Below, piece after piece: positions 46,201 to 52,717 of a stretch of DNA of 63,492 bases. The stretch lies in NCBI GenBank assembly GCA_947627285.1, contig CANQVL010000010.1:1-63492 (forward strand), given 5' to 3'. A program made the position numbers and the translations under genes. Within the stretch, counting starts at the first letter, position 1; each line of letters opens with the position of its first letter. The DNA is from an uncultured Oscillospiraceae bacterium. GTDB lineage: Bacteria > Bacillota > Clostridia > Oscillospirales > Oscillospiraceae. The notes beneath the pieces are model-generated. The model had not been told where the DNA came from. It saw only the letters and a list, made by a program, of their open reading frames with translations, and did no database searches.

Positions 46201-46529
46201 GTCCGTCGGTGGATATTTCGGCAAATCAAGACGGCGCTTTGCAATTCTGGCTTCGGATAGATGACAGTGTCATTTATGACACGATCCACGTGGAAATGTC
46301 GAGCAGCGGAACATGTGATCAGCAAGAGCGTGAGTGGGAAATAAATCTTACGAATCATGCCAGCTATACGACCGGGACCTGGTATCTGATAACATTGCCG
46401 TTCTCCAGCGCAAATAAATCAGGAGAAACAAAATTTGAGGCCATCAACTATTTCCGGTTCTGGTATACTGACCAGAATGGCAATCCCCCAAGCTCCCTCG
46501 CCATCGACGACATTCGGGCGGTCCGGTAA
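37293..46529 (+). CDS. giant lipoprotein of 18 tandem carbohydrate-binding-like modules
   Basis: 3078 residues. Signal with Cys near 30 (AGVAAAC), a short linker, then 18 modules of ~165 residues with no other domain. Each module carries (F/Y)xEGxGAxKS, a -xWLYxxD- strand, (I/M)(N/T)SSGxxDxNELxW, GWN and ends in LILDDIRAV. Module ends fall near 37965, 38475, 38950, 39455, 39965, 40480, 41040, 41527, 42078, 42542, 43008, 43551, 44031, 44525, 45005, 45533, 46038 and 46520. The pattern is a beta-sandwich like galactose-binding/CBM folds. It probably binds glycan at the surface for the importer encoded next. No cell-wall sorting motif. Confidence 0.85.
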   Translation: MFDVKHWQWTKRILCLLCVCALIAGVAAACVKTEDPPPDSGEDESEQGPAQLDYTFDHVKPEAEFLGGGSDVGKMILHCDDSSEFKSLTNATVTNRKGQYVEGTGAAKIGSLLNTATTYGYFEAVDISDYAEGSVHFSLYVSDPAFMKSDLYIELTSSGRFDAEELGWQVSPALLKAGWNDLYLGIADATLVGTPNLSAINFYRMYTNSASMGLEVSFDNVYATVTPGMDLTGGTISNTASAKPGYIMDCDSLSGVTSGSTLTTYPGEFMEGDGALAAENVSSVWLSAHIKPIDLKDSKNDLLTFWLYVNDAEYLKDGELYVELSSSHTYDRNEVTLRPQPSSLRTGWNEVVLNLGSAFNSSEEPIDWSNVNFVRFYSLKCDPRLTVILDGVRIVSPNRVVSKDGMLLSCDSTENLRITSKNEISVTKAANEHKQGSGALKSAGTASEWYMITMNDLVDISSYANGGLHLWLYVSDRAKLEGAVNIELSSGGKYDADELQWAVSGLQNGWNELMLDFDSAEVIGNPNLSGVNFFRIYTQVTGHVTVILDDVRAMNYPNKTQVPGVLLDCDDTIRMSVSSGAVFSITDKHGEFVEGTGAFKSAGNGQMRLQVKRNRSVDLSAYKQGGLTMSLYIGDRSAFASSWLQVEITSSKTCDKNELYWQIRLSGLKENAWNTVELPFASAGREGGEIDLANVNYFRIWCEKSEPNKNALIIVDDVRAYMPDPEDTIPPEPGLFTDCDSKRGLEGFGSGGSLVVTSEPGELYSGAGAFKNAGAGQLRFRLTRKVPVDWTAYKNGTLEFWLYVNDTSKVVSKWMNIEINSSGENDRNELYWQYQFANLKPGEWNHIVLKFPEGAKENGDIDFANVRYFRIWTEKEETDEGLTFIIDDIRAVEPVPEEIPPVLGPGVLTACDTTAGLTVGSECAFSVTQEPGEFTEGTGAFKTVGGGVMRYLIKTKTPVDWTEYKNGALDFWLYINDTSKVTSKWMNIEINSTGVNDQNELYWQYRFTDLKAGEWNHIVLNFSGAAKENGDIDFANVRYFRIWFEKSETDENLTVILDNIRAVSTPGKTNNPSAPAPSGPSLPPDVPSEVRAEFAGCDSMDGITVSSESTVTVTTQDGEVKEGNGALKSVGGGVLRYLIKTDTASNWSAYQEKGTLEFWLYVDDITKFPTGSSYMNVEINSSGVNDINELCWQYPVSSFKDGWNKIILKLSEGKPTGTIDLSKVRYFRIYFEKAITDPELTLILDDIRAVNPPELEPGVFTACDTTDGLNVTDSIAVTEVPAEVRAGTGAFKTDKGVFIIRSNNPVDLSAYESGSLEFWLNINDKSTIKASEMVVEINSSGVNDDNELQWIYQVNNLQNGWNRIVLNFSGGTPNPERGTIDFANIRYFRIYFNNAKDTTNDGLTMILDDVRAALPATPGALLGDSLEAITVLGDTEQGANEVTVVAEGEDAGAIKSAGTSTELYNLLLNRPVDLSECLTDGPAAVMARAVALTGKSGALRLSLNIDDTSKLGDTLYIEISSDGHRGFKGETHTYKWAIPVDSLLSSQWTNLELPFSRADYTKDGGADLRLVNWFHIYVEECNGEVTAMLDEVGGAEYTPVPAVPGIVISNCEDAAAVGSSVQVTTAEGEYTEGTGAYKSTGDFGISLKNPVDISANRIGALQMQLKISATDLPSQLHIELTSSGKPDEQELCWNISKEQLQQHVDGLTQLLLPFNQAAPTGTFDYTRANYMRFWFDGGAGVTLIVDDIRAVAVPETGEDGILISNLESGVTMGTSSQFTDREGEFVEGNGAQRSAESLGTRFHMTLEKPVDISAAEGGKLQFYLYVGDNTLTDEQDNLIIEMTSSGQADRNELYWELQLNELEKNAWNKVELDLTKANVGSDEPLDYTGVNFFRFYFTSAQDVTLILDDLRAVPPVEEPPVVEPVEPVESDVFATCDTTDGLTVSDSITVTDVSTEVRAGTGAFKSEGNATMRFLLKSETPLNWTKYKDTGTLEFWLYVNDTGLIHSTQNVNVEINSSGENDTNELFWQYSVANLANGWNRIVLELSKGAAEGGDIDFSRVCRFRIWLENATPDAGLVMILDDVRAALPMEPGVLLSGDSLDAVTVLGTNEVATDTDESKGGVIKSFGSSIELYKLLLDRPADLSEYAKGALHLWLNVSDKSGLGENLFVQISSDGNRGFAGETHTYKWKVPVNGLVNGWNELTLPFATAETSGDGAPNLHFVNWLYIYVTDSPSEVTALLCDVRGTEYTPPEPEPPADPVPGIVFSGCEDAAHLTGTGAAVTNAVNEFVEGKGAYKSTGEKMNGFGIKLTEPVNISANRLGGLQLKLHTSAALTKNLHVELNSSGTVNDNQELEWEINPSQVKPGEWTTVFMPFDAARATGEIEYTAVNYMRFYFVNGDNVTLIVDDIRAVVVPETREDDIVISNLESGVTVGTSSQFTDSEGEFVEGKGAYKSAGSLGTRFSLKLDETVDLTAAKGGKLQFYLYVGGETLTNDNLVIEMTSSGQADQNEIFWNLHLDTLVKNAWNKVTLDLTKANPGSAEPLEYAKVNYFRFYFTAAQDVTLILDDLRAIIPDTPPVEEEDDGTVKIIGFDSEENFKNGTGNSAITYDTGAVKTGTGALKSITNMNTPFLFTLETPVDISKNSTGALQFWLRIDDQFVYDLLHVEMSSSGKYDVEELEWKLDLRDTSAFRKYDDGGDWYLITLPFSYAQGAGGSIRFENINYFRFWFDKQDGTQQCSLTIDDLRAVPWQDYDAPENSLQIFNGESSINNLQPGHSYVTYASDRYKEGFGALKSRNENQAATQVPLQFTFTPVNILDYCHGELQFWLRFDDGSAPSGNLHVELSSSGKCDEKELEWTVDASYAVADGDTGWYKVSLPFWKAGRSGQIDFTSVNHIRMYYPSGTYLNLTVDDLRVLDNTSIQISKCEEGSIEIKSTQSAHFTTEAGTYYEGNGAVKCDPHNVTPIVLGLSPSVDISANQDGALQFWLRIDDSVIYDTIHVEMSSSGTCDQQEREWEINLTNHASYTTGTWYLITLPFSSANKSGETKFEAINYFRFWYTDQNGNPPSSLAIDDIRAVR
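41060..43010 (+). repeat. four-module block, modules 8-11 (first copy)
   Basis: Modules 8-11 of the giant gene. The next four modules (43078-45005) repeat them in the same order: 8 and 12 share CDTTDGL and VRAGTGAFK, 9 and 13 share RGFxGETHTYKW, 10 and 14 share PVxISANRxG, 11 and 15 share GTSSQFTD and TSSGQAD. Confidence 0.8.
43078..45005 (+). repeat. four-module block, modules 12-15 (second copy)
   Basis: Second copy of the block at 41060-43010, in direct orientation and in frame. Long stretches are nearly identical in DNA (compare 42570-42650 with 44550-44640), so the duplication is recent compared with the other modules. Confidence 0.8.
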
Positions 46530-46539
46530 CGGACCGCCC
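46516..46539 (+). other. hairpin with the stop codon in its loop
   Basis: Perfect 10-bp stem GGGCGGTCCG/CGGACCGCCC with loop GTAA. The TAA is the stop codon of the giant gene. There is no T-run; it is likely an mRNA-stability or attenuation element that sets apart the surface-protein and transporter parts of the operon. Confidence 0.6.
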
Positions 46540-46574
46540 CACAGGCCACGGACAGAATAAAAGGAGGTTATAAA

Positions 46575-47957
46575 ATGAAACGGCTAATTGCAATCATGCT
46601 GGCCCTCGCCCTTGCGCTCGCCATGGCGGGCTGCGCCAGGGACCAGGCGGACAACAGCGGGGAGGGCGGAAACGTAAGCGGCGGAAACGAAAACAGCTCC
46701 AACGGAGCAAACGGGAACTCGGACAACAGCGATAAAAATGAAAGCTCCCTTGACTGGAGCGCCGGCGCGGACGCCTCCGGCGGGGAGGTGACACTGAGAG
46801 TCGCCACCTGGCGTATAAGCGACAAGCCCTATTACGAGGAGATAATCCGCCGTTTCCGGGAGAAATACAACTGGATCGACGTAAAGCTGGAGATAAACGG
46901 CGAATCCAGCTCCTACTACTCCAACCTCCAGGCCGACATCATCAACGGGACCGCGCCCGACGTCTTTGACGTCCACCCCAAGGACCGCCTGGCGACCTGG
47001 GCGAAGGAGGGACTGCTGGCGCCTCAGACCGACTTCGATTACATGGACAGCTACGACGACGCCGCGAAGCAGGTCACCACCCTCTACGGCGAAAACTACG
47101 CCTTCACCATGGCCTACAACTATTTCGGCTTCCTTTACAACAAGGACACCTTCCGTGAGGCCAACGTAGAGGTCCCCACCACCCCCGAGGAGCTGAAGGC
47201 CGTTGTGGAGGCCCTCAAGGGCATAGGGCAGGGCGGCATAATCTTCGCGGCAAAGACCTGGGGCGCCTCCGGCGGCATCGGGCGCGCCGTGCCCCTCATC
47301 TGCCTTGGCACCCAGGGCTTCGCGGATATGCAAAACGGCATTGACAACGGCAGTATTTTGGACATCTCCCAGGTCCCCGGAATGTCCGAGGCGCTGGACA
47401 CCCTGCAATTTTACACCGACAACGACCTCTACTACAACGCCTGGCAGGGGATAACCACCGAGACCGGTATGTCCCTGTTCGCCCAGGAGAAGTCCGCCAT
47501 CGTCTACGGCGGCACCTACTTCCTCGGCGAGAATGAGACGTACTTCCCCGGCCTTGACGTGGGCTTCTTCCCCATCCCCACCTTCTCCAACAACGGCATG
47601 ACCTACGCCGAGGGCGCCCAATCCAGCTGCATAAACGCCTCCGGCAAGAATCTGGGCGCCGCGAAGCTGTGGGTGGAGTTTTTGGCGACGCCCGAAATAT
47701 CCTCCTATTTCTGCTCCCACGCCAAAATGCTCAGCACCGTCGCCGGAGTCACCCCGGATTTCCCCGAGGCGGAAATGCTCCTCTCCTCCTGCGACGGCTA
47801 CGCCTTCATGGACCTGACGGAGCCTGAGAACTCCGAATACTGGTCCACCGGCTACGACACCGTCATAACCGGCGTCATGACAAACGGGGGAGACTGGGAG
47901 GACTCTGTAAAGCTTTTCTCCAAGAAGCTGGAGGAGTACGACCTCGCCAACGTTTAA
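46575..47957 (+). CDS. sugar ABC transporter substrate-binding lipoprotein
   Basis: 460 residues. Lipobox Cys20 (LAMAGCA), an Asn/Ser/Gly-rich linker to about 60, then a family-1 solute-binding fold: VTLRVATWRISDKPYYEEIIRRFREKY, NGTAPDVFDVHPKDRLATWAKEG and ALDTLQFYTDN. It delivers an oligosaccharide to the two permeases directly downstream (13 and 10 base gaps). AAAAGGAGG lies before the ATG. Confidence 0.93.
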   Translation: MKRLIAIMLALALALAMAGCARDQADNSGEGGNVSGGNENSSNGANGNSDNSDKNESSLDWSAGADASGGEVTLRVATWRISDKPYYEEIIRRFREKYNWIDVKLEINGESSSYYSNLQADIINGTAPDVFDVHPKDRLATWAKEGLLAPQTDFDYMDSYDDAAKQVTTLYGENYAFTMAYNYFGFLYNKDTFREANVEVPTTPEELKAVVEALKGIGQGGIIFAAKTWGASGGIGRAVPLICLGTQGFADMQNGIDNGSILDISQVPGMSEALDTLQFYTDNDLYYNAWQGITTETGMSLFAQEKSAIVYGGTYFLGENETYFPGLDVGFFPIPTFSNNGMTYAEGAQSSCINASGKNLGAAKLWVEFLATPEISSYFCSHAKMLSTVAGVTPDFPEAEMLLSSCDGYAFMDLTEPENSEYWSTGYDTVITGVMTNGGDWEDSVKLFSKKLEEYDLANV

Positions 47958-47969
47958 AGGGTGGGGTCC

Positions 47970-48896
47970 ATGAAACCAAGATCCACCGCGTCCCGCCTCA
48001 GGCAGGGCTGGAACAGGACGGGTAAATATGTCGCCATAGTCACCCCGATACTGATGGTTTTCGTCCTGTTCGCCATCTACCCCAACATTTCGGTGCTGTT
48101 CATGTCCCTCTATAAGTGGAGCCCCATAAGCAGCGCGCGGGAATATGTGGGTACGCACAATTTCAAGATCCTCTTCACCGTCCAGGCAGAGCAGACCTGG
48201 TCAAAGATATTCAACACAGTGACATATATCCTGGGCCTCTTTGTGATACAGACGCTCCTGTCGCTGGGACTTGCCCTGGCGCTTCAGAAAAACACAATAA
48301 AAAACAAGTTTTTCCGGGCGTTCTTCTTCCTTCCCATGGTCTTCTCCTCCACAATGATAAGCATGACCTGGGCCTATATGTACGACCCGAACCTGGGGAT
48401 AATCAACAACCTCCTCGGGCTTTTTGACCCGTCGCGCTATCCCGGAGTGGACTTCTTCACCACCAATTTCCGGGCGATAATCCTCATCGTCGTCGTCCAC
48501 ATATGGGCAAATATCGGCTACCCCATAACCATACTGATCTCCGGCATAAATTCCATCTCCGGCGAAATAAAGGAGGCGGCGATAATCGACGGCGCCAACG
48601 GGTGGCAGGCTTTCTTCCACGTGACGCTGCCGCTCCTGCTCCCCACGCTCCTGCGGCTGTCGCTCCTCACCATCACAACGGGCGCCATGACAGCCGATTA
48701 CGTGGTCATGGTCGGAAGCCCCGGCAGCTCCGTGCCCTACGAGACCATGTCCTCGTGGATGTACAAGGCCACGCGCTCCGGTCTTGAGTACGGCATGGTG
48801 TCCGCCACAGCCACGGTGATGTTCGTGGTGCTGGCTTTGACAAGTCTTGTGCAGTTCCTTGCCATGCGCAAGGTGGAAAAATCCATTTTGGGTTAG
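47970..48896 (+). CDS. sugar ABC transporter permease (MalF type)
   Basis: 308 residues from the ATG at 47970; the upstream GTG at 47961 is less likely. Six membrane helices. The ATPase-coupling EAA loop reads EIKEAAIIDGANGWQAFFHVTLPLLLP. It pairs with the next gene. It ends in TAG, which shows that amber is a normal stop codon in this genome. Confidence 0.92.
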   Translation: MKPRSTASRLRQGWNRTGKYVAIVTPILMVFVLFAIYPNISVLFMSLYKWSPISSAREYVGTHNFKILFTVQAEQTWSKIFNTVTYILGLFVIQTLLSLGLALALQKNTIKNKFFRAFFFLPMVFSSTMISMTWAYMYDPNLGIINNLLGLFDPSRYPGVDFFTTNFRAIILIVVVHIWANIGYPITILISGINSISGEIKEAAIIDGANGWQAFFHVTLPLLLPTLLRLSLLTITTGAMTADYVVMVGSPGSSVPYETMSSWMYKATRSGLEYGMVSATATVMFVVLALTSLVQFLAMRKVEKSILG

Positions 48897-48905
48897 GAGG
48901 CGCCT

Positions 48906-49733
48906 ATGAAAAAGAAGCTTACCGTCGGCGGCGTTATCGGGAACCTGCTTGTGGGAGCGTACACTCTGGTGCTTTTGCTGCCCTTCTATTTTGTGATAAT
49001 CACCGCCTTCAAGAGCGAGCCTGAGCGCGTGGTGAACCCCGTGGGGATGCCGGCGTCCTTCAACATGGACAACTTCGTCACCGCCTGGAACGACGGGCAC
49101 CTTTTGAACGCCCTGAAAAACAGCCTCATTATCTCAGTCTGCTCCACGGCGCTTTTACTGCTCCTGGTCATCGTCGTATCCTATTGCCTCAACCGCATCC
49201 GCAACACCCGGATCGGCGTCCTGCTCTATATGCTGGTGCTCAGCGCCATGTTTATCCCCGGCGTCGGCACCGTGGTGACCCTCACCCTCCGCCGGAGCCT
49301 GGGGCTTTACAACAGCCTGTTGGGTGAGATACTGTGCGGGTCGCTGGGCATAACCATGGGCGTTTTCCTGGTGAGCGGCTTCCTGCGCACCATACCCCGC
49401 GAGCTGGAGGAGGCGGCGATGCTTGACGGGGCCAACGACTGGCAGATATGCTTCCGTGTCATCGTCCCGGTGATCCGCCCGTCCCTCGTCACCGTGGGGA
49501 TCCTCGCCTTCACAGGCAGCTGGAACAACGCCCTCGGACCCATGCTCACCTTGAGGGACCAGGACCTTTACACCGTCCCCATGACGCTTCTGCTCAATTT
49601 CTCCAACGAGACATCCGTCAAATATACGGTCCTCTTTGCCGGCGTCCTCATGACCGCCGTGCCCGTTATCATCGTCTACTGCGTATGTCAAAAATACTTC
49701 GTGTCGGCGCTTGCCGGCAGTGTAAAGGGTTAA
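48906..49733 (+). CDS. sugar ABC transporter permease (MalG type)
   Basis: 275 residues, six membrane helices, with the EAA loop ELEEAAMLDGANDWQICFRVIVPVIRP. The start has TAGGAGG, which overlaps the stop of the previous permease. No ATPase gene follows: the next gene is GH38. The importer therefore depends on an ATPase encoded elsewhere, as with shared MsmK/MsmX ATPases in other Bacillota. Confidence 0.92.
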   Translation: MKKKLTVGGVIGNLLVGAYTLVLLLPFYFVIITAFKSEPERVVNPVGMPASFNMDNFVTAWNDGHLLNALKNSLIISVCSTALLLLLVIVVSYCLNRIRNTRIGVLLYMLVLSAMFIPGVGTVVTLTLRRSLGLYNSLLGEILCGSLGITMGVFLVSGFLRTIPRELEEAAMLDGANDWQICFRVIVPVIRPSLVTVGILAFTGSWNNALGPMLTLRDQDLYTVPMTLLLNFSNETSVKYTVLFAGVLMTAVPVIIVYCVCQKYFVSALAGSVKG

Positions 49734-49746
49734 AGGAGACAGTCTT

Positions 49747-52605
49747 ATGACATTAGAACAACGCTTCCTCCGGCTGCGCCGGAAAATGGCAGGCATTCAG
49801 GAACGCACCAAATACGAGACTGACCTTGGCGTAACCAAGGCGGAGCACTACGGCGAGGGTCCGGCAAGCCCCTGGCACATACGTATTTTGTCGGAGCTGG
49901 ATTTCTGCCTCCAGATGAAGGCCCACGCCGGAACGGACGTGACGGGACCTGTGGAGGCGGCGCTCGACCTCCTCGAGCGGGAGCAGGCCAGGGAGACTGC
50001 CCTGACAGACAGCGTCTGCCGCGAGGCTGAGCGGCTCCTCATGCCCCTGGCGGAGGAGGCGCGGACATATACGCTCCTGCTGGCGGGTCACGCCCACCTT
50101 GACATGAACTGGATGTGGGGTTGGGACGAGACTGTCGCCACCACCGTCGCCACCTTCCGCACAATGCTCAACCTTATGGAGGAGTACCCGGACTTTTGCT
50201 TCTCCCAATCCCAGGCGTCGGTGTATAAGATCGTCGAGGATTACGCGCCGGAGCTCAAAGCCCACATCCAGCGGCGCATACGCGAGGGACGCTGGGAGGT
50301 CACGGCCTCGGCGTGGGTCGAGACAGACAAGAATATGCCCTGCGCCGAATCCCTCATGAACCACATCGTATATACAAAAAATTACCTGCGGGAAAGCTGG
50401 GGGATCGACCCGGCAACGCTGGATCTGGACTTCTCCCCGGACACCTTCGGACACAGCGCCTTTCTCCCGGAGCTTGACTCCCTGGGGAGGATCAAATACT
50501 ACTACCACTGCCGCGGAAACGCCGACACGGACAAGGTGCTCTACCGCTGGCGCGCGCCCTCGGGAAGGGAGCTCCTTGTTTACCGGGAGCCCTACTGGTA
50601 CAACTCCGCCGTCAGCCCCGCCTCGGCGATAGGACTTCCGAGGATAGCCGCCCTGAGCGGCGGTATGCGCACCGGAATGGCGGTCTACGGCGTGGGCGAC
50701 CACGGCGGCGGACCCACAAGGCGCGACCTCAACCGGGTAAAGGAGATGCAGTCCTGGCCCGTGTTCCCCGCGCTCAAGTTTTCCCCGATACACGGCTACT
50801 TCGCCGCGGCGGAGGAATACCGCGACCGGGTCCCCGTGCTGGAGGGGGAGCTGAACTCCATCTTCACCGGCTGCTACACCACCCAGAGCCGGGTAAAAAA
50901 GGGGAACCACCGGGCGGAGAACGCCCTGCTGACCTCGGAGCTCCTGTCCTCCCTCGTATCTGACGCGCTGGGCACGCCCTATGAGGGCAGGATTTTCGAG
51001 ACGGCGTGGCGCAAGACCCTTTTCACCCACTTCCACGACATTTTGCCCGGCTCCTGCACCCAGGACAGCCGGGAATACGCCATGGGCCTCTATCAGGAGG
51101 CGCTGTCGGCGGCAAACTGCCGGTCCGTCAACGCGTTGGAGTCGCTGACAGCCGCCATAGATACCTCCTCCCTGGCGGAGCCCTTTGACAGCGGCGCGTC
51201 CATCTCCGAGGGCGCCGGCGTGGGCTTCGGGCTGGCTGACGGCAACATACCGACCCAGGAGAGCGGCGTGGGTTTGACAAGGATACTCCACGTCGTCAAC
51301 CCCACCGGAAAGGCGCGCCATGAAAACGCCCACCTGACGGTGTGGGACTGGCCCGGCAACATAGAGTATATGGAGTTTTACGACCCCTCAGGAAACGTCC
51401 TCCCCTCGGAGCGGACCACCGATTGGCTCTACTTCTGGGGCGGTCACCGCTACTTCAGCGTAAACGTGGAGGTGGAGGTGCCGGCATACGGCTACGCCAC
51501 GGTACTTCTCCGTGAGAGGACGCCCGACGAGGTCACGGACAGCTTCATGCGCAAGGTGGCGAAGGACCTTTACCACCCGCCCATCGGCGAGGCGGTGCTT
51601 GAAAACGACTACCTCCGCGCCGGCTTTGACCGCCGCACGGGACGCCTCGTCTCCCTTATCGACAAAAGGACCGGCAGTGAACGCCTGAGGGCAGGGGAGG
51701 GGGGCGGCGTCCGCCTTGTGAGGACGCAGAAAAATGCCGAGAGCGCCTGGGTCATCGACCGTTACCTTGAGGTGATCCCCCTCAATGACCTTGTGCGTAT
51801 GACGGTCACTCCGGGCCTGCTGACCTCCGCCGTCGAGACGGAGCACAGGGTCCTGGATTCAAGAGTGACCACCAGGGTGACGCTGGGCAGGCGCGATAAG
51901 TTCCTCAGGGTAAGTCTGCATATCGACTGGCGCGAGCAGGCGCTGGATAAGGAGGAGCAGCCGCTTCTCACCTATTGCCTGCCGCTGGCGGACGCCACAG
52001 GGCGCGCCCTCTGCGACGTTCCCGGCGGTGCCGTCTGGCGCCAGGCGCGGGAGCAGGATATGCCGTGCCTCAGATATGCCGCGGCGGAGATGTCCGACGG
52101 GAGGGTCCTTGCCCTCGCCTCCGATTCCAAGTATGGCTTCAGGCTGATGGACGGCGACCTGTCGGTCACACTGATAAACACGGCATACCACCCCGATCCC
52201 TACCCTGAGCGGGGGATCCAGGACTGCAACCTGTTCGTCCTACCCTTTGAAGGCGACCCCGCGGCGCTGGCAGGGGAGACGGAGCTGTGCCTGAGACCCT
52301 TACAGTACGTGACAAACACCGCCCATCCGGGCGCACTGCCGCTTTCAAAATCCATCATGGAGACAGAAAGCTCGGCGGTAGTGGTGACCGGCGCCGCCCA
52401 AAGGGACGGCGTGCTGACGCTGAGGATGTACAACACCGCAAAGGAGCCGTGCCCCATCACGGTAAGGCTCCCGCGCCCCATAGGCGGCGCCGAGTGTACC
52501 GACCTCTTCGGCGCGCCCCTGCCGTACAAAACCGAGACAAGCCGCGATACCGTGACCCTCACCCTCCCACCCTTCGCCCAGGCGGAGCTGCGGATAGACC
52601 GCTGA
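49747..52605 (+). CDS. GH38 alpha-mannosidase
   Basis: 952 residues. Zinc and active-site motifs: AGHAHLDMNWMWGWDET near 115-130, WEVTASAWVETDKNMP, the nucleophile region LDFSPDTFGHSAFLPEL near 230, and FTHFHDILPGS near 425. C-terminal beta domains follow, as usual. It removes terminal alpha-mannose. No signal peptide, so it works on imported oligosaccharide. Together with ManA and the mannose isomerase it points to mannose-containing glycans (host N-glycan or yeast mannan). Confidence 0.94.
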   Translation: MTLEQRFLRLRRKMAGIQERTKYETDLGVTKAEHYGEGPASPWHIRILSELDFCLQMKAHAGTDVTGPVEAALDLLEREQARETALTDSVCREAERLLMPLAEEARTYTLLLAGHAHLDMNWMWGWDETVATTVATFRTMLNLMEEYPDFCFSQSQASVYKIVEDYAPELKAHIQRRIREGRWEVTASAWVETDKNMPCAESLMNHIVYTKNYLRESWGIDPATLDLDFSPDTFGHSAFLPELDSLGRIKYYYHCRGNADTDKVLYRWRAPSGRELLVYREPYWYNSAVSPASAIGLPRIAALSGGMRTGMAVYGVGDHGGGPTRRDLNRVKEMQSWPVFPALKFSPIHGYFAAAEEYRDRVPVLEGELNSIFTGCYTTQSRVKKGNHRAENALLTSELLSSLVSDALGTPYEGRIFETAWRKTLFTHFHDILPGSCTQDSREYAMGLYQEALSAANCRSVNALESLTAAIDTSSLAEPFDSGASISEGAGVGFGLADGNIPTQESGVGLTRILHVVNPTGKARHENAHLTVWDWPGNIEYMEFYDPSGNVLPSERTTDWLYFWGGHRYFSVNVEVEVPAYGYATVLLRERTPDEVTDSFMRKVAKDLYHPPIGEAVLENDYLRAGFDRRTGRLVSLIDKRTGSERLRAGEGGGVRLVRTQKNAESAWVIDRYLEVIPLNDLVRMTVTPGLLTSAVETEHRVLDSRVTTRVTLGRRDKFLRVSLHIDWREQALDKEEQPLLTYCLPLADATGRALCDVPGGAVWRQAREQDMPCLRYAAAEMSDGRVLALASDSKYGFRLMDGDLSVTLINTAYHPDPYPERGIQDCNLFVLPFEGDPAALAGETELCLRPLQYVTNTAHPGALPLSKSIMETESSAVVVTGAAQRDGVLTLRMYNTAKEPCPITVRLPRPIGGAECTDLFGAPLPYKTETSRDTVTLTLPPFAQAELRIDR

Positions 52606-52627
52606 CCGACTGCCTCAAATCTAATAG

Positions 52628-52698
52628 ATTAACGCGGCAACTTGTTTGCCGCGTTAATTGAGAATTTTGTCAAAAAAGGCAAAGCCTTTTTTGACAAA
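52628..52698 (+). other. two consecutive perfect hairpins between GH38 and GH3 genes
   Basis: First: 13-bp stem 52628-52640/52646-52658 (ATTAACGCGGCAA). Second: 15-bp stem 52666-52680/52684-52698 (TTTGTCAAAAAAGGC) with loop AAA. The second resembles hairpin 1 of the repeat elements in form (perfect stem, three-base loop), but none of their conserved linkers is present. They probably attenuate transcription or protect mRNA ends inside the operon. Confidence 0.65.
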
Positions 52699-52717
52699 GC
52701 TAAATGGAAGTGAACTT

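Noticed and set aside
37965-46520. Regular repeats as a CRISPR or VNTR array
   Set aside because: They are ~500-base coding modules in one open frame, not short direct repeats with spacers.
46584-48158. Minus-strand open frame of 524 codons over the substrate-binding protein gene
   Set aside because: Opposite the well-supported solute-binding protein; composition is that of a GC-rich antisense shadow.
49753-51333. Minus-strand open frame of 526 codons over GH38
   Set aside because: Antisense to intact GH38 catalytic motifs; no family resemblance and no start signals.
52628-52698. Hairpins after GH38 as a fourth copy of the structured element
   Set aside because: The stems look similar in form, but the linkers, TGCG loop, ACACTTG and last hairpin are absent.
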